Source: Acidimicrobiia bacterium (GTDB taxonomy: Bacteria > Actinomycetota > Acidimicrobiia > Acidimicrobiales > Poriferisodalaceae). Taken from it: DNA of 64,000 nt. The notes beneath the pieces were generated by a model that saw nothing but the letters and a program-made list of their open reading frames with translations, ran no database searches and was not told the origin of the DNA. Made by a program: the position numbers and the translations under genes. Positions 53,298-59,666 of the stretch are shown here, one piece after another. Every line of letters starts with the position of its first letter. Positions within the stretch are counted from its first letter, which is position 1. The stretch covers positions 44,232 through 108,231 of the forward strand of contig JAJECP010000034.1 of NCBI GenBank assembly GCA_022821985.1, written 5' to 3'.

Positions 53298-53404
53298 GCC
53301 TGCCGACCCTACTGCCGCTTATGCCGACGCCTCGCCGGCCATGATGCACGGCGCAGCGAACCGGAGCGGGGGACGGGGCGCCGATCGAGTTGGCAACCTC
53401 ATGC

Positions 53405-53475
53405 GATGAGGAGAGACATGAAGTTCGCATCATCCACGCAATGCCCGCACGGCCCAGCTGCATGCGCAGACTGAC
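53405..53475 (+). pseudogene. Relic of the C-terminus of the small cassette's first gene
   Basis: The 5'-proximal remnant reads DEERHEVRIIHAMPARPSC, then MRRLTW, matching the C-terminal end of the intact protein at 59035-59289 (RRHEHRIFHAMAARPRYL). Nothing upstream resembles the rest of that protein, so its 5' part is lost. It runs directly into the second gene of the cassette at 53476, as in the other copies. Confidence 0.45.
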
Positions 53476-53727
53476 ATGGCAGCAGAACGTCCCGATTTCG
53501 CCAACTGGACCGACGAGGATTTCGAGACGCGCGCCGACGAGATCTGCGAGTACTTCCACTCCATCGACTGGCTGGGCAAGCTGGGCGGCCTCCGGCATGA
53601 GACCTACTTGGACATCGTCGTGCGCTGCGAGGCATTCATCGCGGCACCGACGGAGGTCAGCCGTCAACAGATCGTCAGGCGCGGCGGTACGCATCGCGCC
53701 GGTGCGCGACGCGCACGACGAGGATGA
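53476..53727 (+). pseudogene. Truncated HTH-type second gene of the small cassette, copy 1
   Basis: The first 65 residues (MAAERPDFANWTDEDFETR, then EICEYFHSIDWLGKLGGLRHETYLD) match the intact copies at 63548 and 59286, up to APTEVSRQQI. After that the frame is unrelated and basic, and the C-terminal HTH found in the other copies is missing. The break falls where the convergent RelE gene ends (53675), so the arrival of the RelE/RHH pair probably replaced the 3' part. Confidence 0.6.
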
Positions 53728-53935
53728 CCAGAACGTCGTGCTGCACCTCGTACAGCACTCGGTAGCCGCCTACCCGAATTCTGCGCAGGCCCCGCATGCC
53801 GCCCTTCAGCGATTCCCCCTGCAGCGGATGTTCACGGAGCCGATCGATTGCGTCGGTGATGCGCTCGCGGTCGGCGCGTTCGATGCGCGACAGATCCTTC
53901 GACGCGCTCGCCTTAATCCGCAGCGAGTAGCTCAC
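53675..53935 (-). CDS. RelE/ParE-family toxin
   Basis: An 86-residue RelE-superfamily toxin: SYSLRIKASASKDLSRIERADRERI, then REHPLQGESLKGGMRGLRRI and RVGGYRVLYEVQHDVLVILVVRVAHRRDAYR. Basic residues along the last strands and the GGYR/RVLYEV core are those of ribosome-associated mRNA interferases. GTG at 53935 overlaps the antitoxin end by 23 nt. The stop at 53675 lies inside the remains of a convergent small gene. Confidence 0.85.
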   Translation of the reverse strand: MSYSLRIKASASKDLSRIERADRERITDAIDRLREHPLQGESLKGGMRGLRRIRVGGYRVLYEVQHDVLVILVVRVAHRRDAYRRA

Positions 53936-54134
53936 GCTTGACGTCGTCCCAGTCGAGCACGGGGTCGGTCGGGTCGCGCAGGCGTTCGAGCGCGATGCCG
54001 ACGTCGAGATAGTCCTCCACGTAGCGCTCGAGTGCCTGCCGGATGACATCGGCGCGGCTGCGCTTGAGCTCGGCCGCTGCTGCATCCAGCGTCTCGATGA
54101 CGCTGTCGGGCACCCTGGCAGTGACTTGCATCAT
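53913..54134 (-). CDS. Ribbon-helix-helix antitoxin
   Basis: A 73-residue protein: N-terminal strand MQVTARVPDSVIETLDAAA and helices LKRSRADVIRQALERYV form a CopG/MetJ-like ribbon-helix-helix DNA-binding domain; the C-terminal acidic stretch (DYLDVGIALERLRDPTDPVLDW) should bind the toxin. AGGAG lies 8 nt before the ATG. It is the first gene of the pair, which is the order of RelBE/ParDE. An inverted repeat lies upstream. Confidence 0.85.
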   Translation of the reverse strand: MMQVTARVPDSVIETLDAAAAELKRSRADVIRQALERYVEDYLDVGIALERLRDPTDPVLDWDDVKRELLAAD

Positions 54135-54146
54135 GGCAAACTCCTA

Positions 54147-54178
54147 TGATGTCAGTTGCCTCACTCTAATGCACATCA
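54147..54178 (-). promoter_or_regulatory. Inverted repeat upstream of the RelE/RHH pair (operator candidate)
   Basis: TGATGT (54147-54152) and ACATCA (54173-54178) are reverse complements 20 bp apart in the AT-richer leader of the antitoxin gene, whose start is at 54134. Two half-sites at about two helical turns are compatible with ribbon-helix-helix autoregulation. Confidence 0.4.
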
Positions 54179-54255
54179 CATTGCTGTCGGCCGTCTCGGC
54201 TGCGCGCCCGGTTTGAACTCGCATGCAGCAGCACATCGAGTGCGGAGCGGCTGAT

Positions 54256-55506
54256 TCAGGCTGAGCGCGGGAGCCACAGATCGGGCAGGGCGATCTGAGC
54301 CTCGCCGTGCTCGAGGGCTGCGACTCGCCAGTACGCGAACCCTTCAGCGGCTGCTGCCAAGTTCTCGTCCAAGCGGTCGTTGCTCTGCCCGGAGCATTCA
54401 GCCGCGAAGCGCAGCCATCTCGGGAACGCCGACTCGACAGCGGACATGAAGGCCTCGTCGAACGGGTCAGGATGCGACTCGCCGCATTCGAGGCACTCTG
54501 GGCCGTCGGTCGGGCTCTGATCGGGAATGAAGTCATCTACGAAGGCGTCCACCCGCCAGGGCGTCCAGTGCAGAGCATCGCCGTCACGGCACATCAGCCC
54601 GAACAAGCGCAGCCCCGAGACCATGGCCGAGAACTCGGCATCGCCCTCGCCCGCCGGACGGGCTGCTCGCTTGAACTCGTCCAACTCGGCGCTGCGATCC
54701 GGAGGCGCCGCGGGGAACAGCGCAGCGTCGCTGCCCCCTGCGGGCAGCAGACCGAGCCGCTGCTCGGCCAGAAAGCCCAGGTCCATGCCATCAAAATCGG
54801 GGATCTCGTCAGCTGCGACTGCCTCGTCGGCCACCACCGTGGCCGTGAAGAGATCGAGGGAACGCAGGCACAGGGCTCGGGCGTCGGCCAAGCTCAGCGG
54901 CTCGGCGCCCGGGCTGTCCGCCCCGGGCGCTCTCCACCTGTCACGTTCGCGCACTAGGTCGAATCCGCACGCCGCTCCGAGCCTGAACCAGCCGATGTCG
55001 ACCGTCAGGCCGTGACGACTGCCGCCGGGGCGTTCGTAGTTGATGGTGATCGCGCAGTCCTCGCCCCATTCGTCTCTCCACATGAATGCATCGACTGGGA
55101 CCGCCTGCCCTATGGCTGCCGCCCACGGCGGCGCGTCACCCGAGGCCACAAGCTGATCGAGCTGCCGTCGGGCCGAGCGGCGGTCCCGCGTGGGACCGTA
55201 CGCAGCAAGCGCAGCGGCCATGGCAGCACCCGCCGCGCCGCCGAGCTCATGGGCGCGGGCGAGCACCTGCGCCGGCTGGAGACCCCCGGGCGCGTTGGGG
55301 AACGCGACGAGATCCTGCACGCCCGATGCCCAACGATCGGCCACGTCTGCATCGGGACCGCTCGCTGCAAGCTCGGCCGCACTCGCCTCCAACAGTTCGA
55401 GCCAATGGCGGGCCTGCGGATCGAGCTGGGGCTTGACGCCGCGTGCGCTCGGACGGGTGCCTTTGGGCGTCACACGTCCGCCATGCCTGGATTTGGGTCG
55501 AGCCAT
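54256..55506 (-). CDS. MARPK-family protein, copy 2 (unknown function)
   Basis: A 416-residue protein, diverged paralog of the gene at 43147-44439. It shares MARPKSRHGGRVTPKGTR at the start, WRVDAFVDDFIP in the middle and AVESAFPRWLRFAAECSG near the end; overall identity appears low outside these blocks. A cluster of cysteines (ECLECGESHPDP, with CxxC) is absent from copy 1 and may bind zinc. No enzymatic motif is clear. It lies between the RelE/RHH pair and a relic of the AlbA-type gene. The ATG at 55506 is supported by the shared N-terminus. Confidence 0.7.
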   Translation of the reverse strand: MARPKSRHGGRVTPKGTRPSARGVKPQLDPQARHWLELLEASAAELAASGPDADVADRWASGVQDLVAFPNAPGGLQPAQVLARAHELGGAAGAAMAAALAAYGPTRDRRSARRQLDQLVASGDAPPWAAAIGQAVPVDAFMWRDEWGEDCAITINYERPGGSRHGLTVDIGWFRLGAACGFDLVRERDRWRAPGADSPGAEPLSLADARALCLRSLDLFTATVVADEAVAADEIPDFDGMDLGFLAEQRLGLLPAGGSDAALFPAAPPDRSAELDEFKRAARPAGEGDAEFSAMVSGLRLFGLMCRDGDALHWTPWRVDAFVDDFIPDQSPTDGPECLECGESHPDPFDEAFMSAVESAFPRWLRFAAECSGQSNDRLDENLAAAAEGFAYWRVAALEHGEAQIALPDLWLPRSA

Positions 55507-55549
55507 CGACGCAGCGTAAGCCCGCCGGCGCTGCCGCTCGCGAGTACCC

Positions 55550-55600
55550 CTGCGGCTCGTCGACGCGCCCGACGGTCTTGGATGCAGCCCGGCGCAGATC
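55550..55600 (-). pseudogene. Relic of a second AlbA/ATP-binding gene
   Basis: The minus strand reads LRRAASKTVGRVDEPQ, closely matching MRRGASKTVGRVDEPQ of the intact gene at 56747-58024. The DNA match around GTCGGGCGGG-type bases extends over about 40 bp. It is 3' to a DUF2188 gene and has no start or remaining domain, so it is a fragment from a duplicated or recombined copy. Confidence 0.5.
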
Positions 55601-55602
55601 GG

Positions 55603-55770
55603 CTAGAGGATGATCGAGACCTTGGCGTCGCCGACTCGCTCTCTCCACTCAAGGGCTGCCTTCTCGGCCTCGCCGAGGGTGGCGTGCCGCGAGTCAGGGT
55701 TGTGAGCGCCAGGCGCACGCACATCCCAGCCGCCCTCTCGGTTCTTGACGATCAGTCGCTTGTCGCCCAT
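55603..55770 (-). CDS. DUF2188 domain miniprotein
   Basis: A 55-residue protein: MGDKRLIVKNREGGWDVRAP, HNPDSRHATLGEAEKAALEW, ending RVGDAKVSIIL. The GWDV, RHAT and EAEKAA pattern is the DUF2188 fold, a small beta-alpha protein of unknown function common near restriction and toxin genes. GGAGAGG sits 8 nt upstream. It is divergent from the NYN gene with only 58 bp between them. Confidence 0.75.
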   Translation of the reverse strand: MGDKRLIVKNREGGWDVRAPGAHNPDSRHATLGEAEKAALEWRERVGDAKVSIIL

Positions 55771-55828
55771 GTCAAGGCCTCTCCTTAATATTTTGTTGCT
55801 TCAGTGCATTTCAGTGTATATTGCACTC

Positions 55829-56479
55829 GTGCGTGTCGGGGCGTATGTCGATGGCCTCAATGTGTACTACGGCGGCAGACGGCTCTGTGGCCGGAACAGC
55901 GCGGGCTGGCGCTGGCTCGACCTGCGAGCTCTTGTCGAGCGTCTGACCAACAGAAATCGTCGCTGGATGCGGGCCGGAGCACATGTCTCGCGCGTCGTGT
56001 ATTGCACCGCCTTGGTGAGTGGTCAGCGCGACCCAGGTGACCGTCATCGTCAGCAGGCCTATCTCGATGCGCTCCAAGCCACCGGCACCGTCGACATCGA
56101 ACTCGGCGCCTTCATCACGCGGACAGCGCGAGGGATGGACACGACGGCGGGGCATGTCGCTGAGATCGAAGTCCAAGAAGAAAAGGGATCGGATGTCAAC
56201 ATCGCTTCGCGTCTGCTCATCGACCTGCATACCGGCCAGATCGACGCTGCGATCCTGATCACCAACGACAGCGACCTCCGGCTGCCAGCAGTGCATGCAC
56301 GATCGCTCATCCCGCTCGGAACGGTAAACCCTCGCGGAACGCCCACCGCTGGACACCTGAGAGGTGACCGAGACGAGGGTCCCGGCGGTCACTGGTGGTA
56401 CCGGCTCGCGGCGAGTGACTTCCGTGCGTGCCAGTTGCCCGAGTCGGTGGCCGGCATCCGGCGGCCTGCTGGCTGGTGA
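55829..56479 (+). CDS. NYN-domain (PIN-like) ribonuclease family protein
   Basis: A 216-residue protein. RVGAYVDGLNVYYGG carries the first catalytic acidic residue (Asp8) and the DGxN of NYN domains; KGSDVNIASRLLID and LITNDSDLRLP supply the other conserved Asp residues. NYN proteins are PIN-like nucleases for RNA. The start is GTG at 55829, 7 nt after TATATT, with no ribosome site, so a leaderless transcript is likely. Position beside a DUF2188 miniprotein, DNA methyltransferases and a helicase suggests an RNA-cleaving arm of the island. Confidence 0.82.
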   Translation: MRVGAYVDGLNVYYGGRRLCGRNSAGWRWLDLRALVERLTNRNRRWMRAGAHVSRVVYCTALVSGQRDPGDRHRQQAYLDALQATGTVDIELGAFITRTARGMDTTAGHVAEIEVQEEKGSDVNIASRLLIDLHTGQIDAAILITNDSDLRLPAVHARSLIPLGTVNPRGTPTAGHLRGDRDEGPGGHWWYRLAASDFRACQLPESVAGIRRPAGW

Positions 56480-56509
56480 CTCGCTCCCCGCCCGTGGCGG
56501 TCTTGGTGC

Positions 56510-56594
56510 TTGGAACATTGCGTTCCGCCGCCTATAGTGGTCGGTACCCACCCGGTGCCAACCGCTTCGGCGGCGGTGCCGGGTCTTTCTTTGT
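56510..56594 (+). ncRNA. Promoter-like pair followed by a strong hairpin and T-rich tail (short RNA candidate)
   Basis: TTGGAA (56510-56515) and TATAGT (56533-56538) are 17 bp apart, so transcription would start near 56545. The next bases form a hairpin: ten pairs between 56550-56559 and 56575-56584 including two G-U, then CCGC/GCGG closed by a UUCG loop. CTTTCTTTGT follows. The product would be about 50 nt, ending as a rho-independent terminator. Alternatively it is simply the terminator of the NYN gene with a chance promoter match. Confidence 0.4.
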
Positions 56595-56746
56595 ACGGGC
56601 ATGCAGATCAGCTGGGAAGGCGGCTTCGGCGAGGAGCCGAGTAGCCGGTGGTTAGGCCAGACGCCGACCGACGGCTTCGATCGGCATCCAGCGTCCACAG
56701 CGAGTGCGGCAGTCCAAGGTCGGGATGCGCAGAACTGGCAGAACTG

Positions 56747-58024
56747 TCAGTCGTCGGTCCGGTCCGTGGGCGCAGCGTGAATCGTCAGCATCAGCTCGGC
56801 GTCGTCGAGGACACGGAACTCGGGTTCTCGCCCTGCGAGCGCTGTGCTGTTGTCGAGGATGATCGGCACGCCTTCGCCGCGTTTCTCCATGAAGTGAGCA
56901 CGGCCCTCGGTGAGCCAGTGCTCATCGGGCGCCGGGCATCGCGTCTGCAAGCTGCAGATTGTCTCGTTGCGCGCCGTCTGGCGGTACCGCAGGGAGTCGA
57001 CAGTCAACGAGTTCGCGAGAGTACCGGGCGAGAACAGCTCCAGTCTGTCCTCAAATAGGCGCAGGCGAATTTTCGCTCCGTGCATCGCGTAGTCCCGGTG
57101 TGCGACGGCGTTCACCAGTGCTTCGAATACATCTGCCATGTCGAATTGTGGTTCGTCAACCCGCCCGACGGTCTTGGATGCTCCCCGACGCATGTTCTTG
57201 AGGACGAATCGACCGGCATCGATGATCTGCTGGTCCAAGGACCCCGTGATGTCAGCAGCGTCCAACTGGTAATTCGCGGCAACTGCATCAGCCGTGACCG
57301 AGCTGCCCCGATATGCCACGACCTGCACATACGCATTCGGCAGCCAGCGCTCGGGCGTCTCGCTGCCCATCAGCACTCCGGCGACTGTCGGCCGGACCTT
57401 GCCATCGCCGGCTCGGGCAGCCATGCCGAGCTTGACCAGAAACGTCTCTTGCTCGTCGTCCGAGCGCAATGTTCGGAACCTCATCCACAGATGCTCGGAG
57501 AGGTCATCAAGGCGTGCGCTGACCACAGGCTGCTCGTCGAACCGGATCAGGCGTGTCTGGCTGCGCTGTTGGAAGAGGCGAGCGAGGAACTCCGGCGTCA
57601 TGACCCGCTTCGAGTCACCGACGCGATGCCAATAGCCGCCCGGGCTGCGATGAACGAAGAGGCTGCGGGGAACCTCGAGCTTCACGATGCTCACTGTGCG
57701 CCCACTGCCCGAAGGCACAGAGAGCCTGTCCAGCACCAACTGCTCGATCGGAGGCGTGACCGAATCGTTGCAGACCTCCCTCACGAAGTCAGCGACGTCG
57801 TCAAGCCTGTCGTGAGGAATGCCGACGATGTCGCGAGACTTGTCCTCCACGCCCAGCACGAGCACCCCGCCTTGGCTGTTCGCGAACGCCGCCAGCTCGT
57901 CCGCCAGTTCATCCAGTGTCGGCCCTGTCACTCTCGACCCCGAGAAGCGGACCTCCTTGAGCTCAAGGAAGCTCGTCTCTCGCCGCCAGATGGCGTGGAG
58001 CAACTCCTGCCTGCTCTCAAGCAT
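56747..58024 (-). CDS. Schlafen/AlbA-type ATP-binding protein
   Basis: A 425-residue protein. Residues 1-130 form an AlbA_2 (Schlafen-type) domain: ETSFLELKEVRFSG, FANSQGGVLVLGVEDKS and GGYWHRVGDSKRVM. The C-terminal part has ALVNAVAHRDYAMHGAKIRL, then ELFSPGTLANSLTV, of the HATPase_c_4 type. Proteins of this layout are widespread in defence islands and are thought to bind nucleic acid with ATP, without a settled activity. It is on the same strand as the PLD and helicase genes, with a 136-bp gap to the PLD gene. A relic of a second copy lies at 55550-55600. Confidence 0.82.
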   Translation of the reverse strand: MLESRQELLHAIWRRETSFLELKEVRFSGSRVTGPTLDELADELAAFANSQGGVLVLGVEDKSRDIVGIPHDRLDDVADFVREVCNDSVTPPIEQLVLDRLSVPSGSGRTVSIVKLEVPRSLFVHRSPGGYWHRVGDSKRVMTPEFLARLFQQRSQTRLIRFDEQPVVSARLDDLSEHLWMRFRTLRSDDEQETFLVKLGMAARAGDGKVRPTVAGVLMGSETPERWLPNAYVQVVAYRGSSVTADAVAANYQLDAADITGSLDQQIIDAGRFVLKNMRRGASKTVGRVDEPQFDMADVFEALVNAVAHRDYAMHGAKIRLRLFEDRLELFSPGTLANSLTVDSLRYRQTARNETICSLQTRCPAPDEHWLTEGRAHFMEKRGEGVPIILDNSTALAGREPEFRVLDDAELMLTIHAAPTDRTDD

Positions 58025-58160
58025 CAGGCAGCCCGGCTTCCGTCCGCGGCCGACGTCGCATCAACGCTGTCCACGGCGGCGCTCTGCCCTGTCGGGCCGC
58101 AGCACCTGCCTCGACCTCTCTGTGTGCCTCGTCATCGCGAATTCGCGTCCGACCGAAGAG

Positions 58161-58865
58161 TCAGCTGGAGCGCCGAGTGGCTTCGGCCGCTCGGATAGCG
58201 AGTGCCAAGGCAGCCGTCCCGAGCCCGAGCATGCATGCGGCTAGGAACGCTGCCTGCTTCGCACAACCGGTTTGAGCCTTCGCAGTGGCCGGCTTGTGGC
58301 GTCGCTGGCCGCTGCGGGCGGTACGGCGGTGCGGTCGCTCGGTCGCTGGCGGAGCGTCGGGACCCGCGATTCGCTCTTCAAGTTGGCCCTTGGCGTCCCA
58401 AGCCTTGTCCAAGAGGGCTTCGAGGACGCTGCACAGATAGTCATGCTCGGAACTGTCGGAGACGGCCATCAACTCGACGTTCTCGGCGAGACCGGCAGTT
58501 GTGAGGTTGGCCGAACCTACGAGACAGGCATACGGCACTCCACCCTCATCACATGCGGCCCACACCTTGAGATGGGCCTCGGAGCGGCCTGCGGCGTTGC
58601 GCGCGGTGCGGTACCAGCTGCGCACCTCCACGTCGCTTCGCTGCACGAACACCAAGGCCGCACGGCGGTCGGCGTCGGTCGCGTGCTGGAAGTTCCGGCC
58701 TTGCAGATCGCCGATCAGCAATGTCACCGGACGCTGAGGCGTGCGTTCGGCCAACCACGCCACGCCCGACACGCTCGCCGAGCCGACGCACACAACGAGC
58801 CGCCCCGTGGCGTGCGAACGCAAGAAGCGCTCGACCCGATCCCCCGCGCCGATTCCGATTTGCAT
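58161..58865 (-). CDS. Phospholipase-D-like nuclease with C-terminal membrane anchor
   Basis: A 234-residue protein with one HKD-type motif: His98, Lys100 (SEAHLKVW), then VGSANLTTAGLAENVEL with Ser118, Asn120 and Glu128. One-motif PLD proteins act as dimers and commonly cut DNA or RNA. The C-terminus has a basic stretch (RPHRRTARSGQRRHK) and then AAFLAACMLGLGTAALALA, a likely membrane segment, which is unusual for a defence PLD. It lies directly between the SNF2 helicase and the Schlafen-type gene. DISARM DrmC is also PLD-like, so an analogous role is possible. Confidence 0.82.
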   Translation of the reverse strand: MQIGIGAGDRVERFLRSHATGRLVVCVGSASVSGVAWLAERTPQRPVTLLIGDLQGRNFQHATDADRRAALVFVQRSDVEVRSWYRTARNAAGRSEAHLKVWAACDEGGVPYACLVGSANLTTAGLAENVELMAVSDSSEHDYLCSVLEALLDKAWDAKGQLEERIAGPDAPPATERPHRRTARSGQRRHKPATAKAQTGCAKQAAFLAACMLGLGTAALALAIRAAEATRRSS

Positions 58866-59034
58866 GCGGCACCGGAGGCTAACTGCGACACGCCGTCAGC
58901 CCGTCCGATCTCTTGCAGCGTCCGGGAATGCCGCCGCTGGCCCCACCCACCGGGACGCTGCCCCGACCTGTCATATTGAAATTGACTGAAAATAACTTTT
59001 GCACAAGATATCCGGCCGCTACCTTCCGGCGACG

Positions 59035-59289
59035 GTGCCTCATGAACTGCCAACCCTTCGCATTGTCGCGTCAGCGCACCGACACGGCGTGCCAGATCAA
59101 GACATCATGCATGCCTACCGGAACCCACGAGCAGTGACTTTCGTGGATGATGCAGTGCATCTACTCATCGGGCCACGACGAGATGGCAATTGGCTCGAAG
59201 TGATGTTCGAATACGATTGGCGACGACATGAACATCGGATCTTTCACGCCATGGCGGCGCGGCCGCGCTACTTGAGGATGCTGCAATGA
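59035..59289 (+). CDS. Small cassette first gene, intact copy (possible BrnT-like toxin)
   Basis: About 84 residues from GTG 59035 (a TTG at 58999 is an alternative). HRHGVPDQDIMHAYRNPRA, then LLIGPRRDGNWLEVMFEYD and HRIFHAMAARPRYL at the end. This build (HGV near the start, LLxG strand, HAMxARxxxL end) recalls small actinobacterial BrnT/DUF4258-like toxins. A TTGACT and AT-rich DNA lie upstream. Its stop overlaps the next start as ATGA, and the unit repeats twice elsewhere in damaged form. The toxin role is inferred from this pairing. Confidence 0.6.
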   Translation: MPHELPTLRIVASAHRHGVPDQDIMHAYRNPRAVTFVDDAVHLLIGPRRDGNWLEVMFEYDWRRHEHRIFHAMAARPRYLRMLQ

Positions 59290-59615
59290 GCTTCGCGCGG
59301 CCCGATTTCGAGAACTGGTCCGACGAGGACTTTGAGACACGCTCTGATGAGGTGTGCGCCTACGCCCACTCGCTTGACCTCAGCGATGCCGACTGGATGT
59401 CCGGCGCGGAGTACCGACTGTGGCTCGGCGTACAACGCACACTGCGTGCCGAGGACGCGGCCGATGAGGACTTGCTCCCCCTCGTCGCGGAAGCGCGAGA
59501 GGGCGGCAGCACTTGGGATCGTGTCGGGAAGATGCTCGGCACCTCCGCCGCGGATGTGCAGCGGCGCTTTGGCACCGTCGACCAACCCGCTGGTGCCGCG
59601 GCATCGTCCGATTAG
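59286..59615 (+). CDS. Small cassette second gene, copy 2 (HTH, probable antitoxin)
   Basis: A 109-residue protein: N-terminal MSFARPDFENWSDEDFETR, EVCAYAHSLD segment, then a C-terminal helix-turn-helix-like WDRVGKMLGTSAADVQRRFG. It shares this architecture with 63548-63865 and with the truncated gene at 53476, but is the most diverged of the three. It overlaps the preceding gene by 4 nt (ATGA), fitting a toxin-antitoxin pair in which this is the DNA-binding partner. Confidence 0.65.
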   Translation: MSFARPDFENWSDEDFETRSDEVCAYAHSLDLSDADWMSGAEYRLWLGVQRTLRAEDAADEDLLPLVAEAREGGSTWDRVGKMLGTSAADVQRRFGTVDQPAGAAASSD

Positions 59616-59666
59616 CAGGCTGCAAACAGTTCGCCAGAACTTACGCGACCGCTCACAACCGGACAT

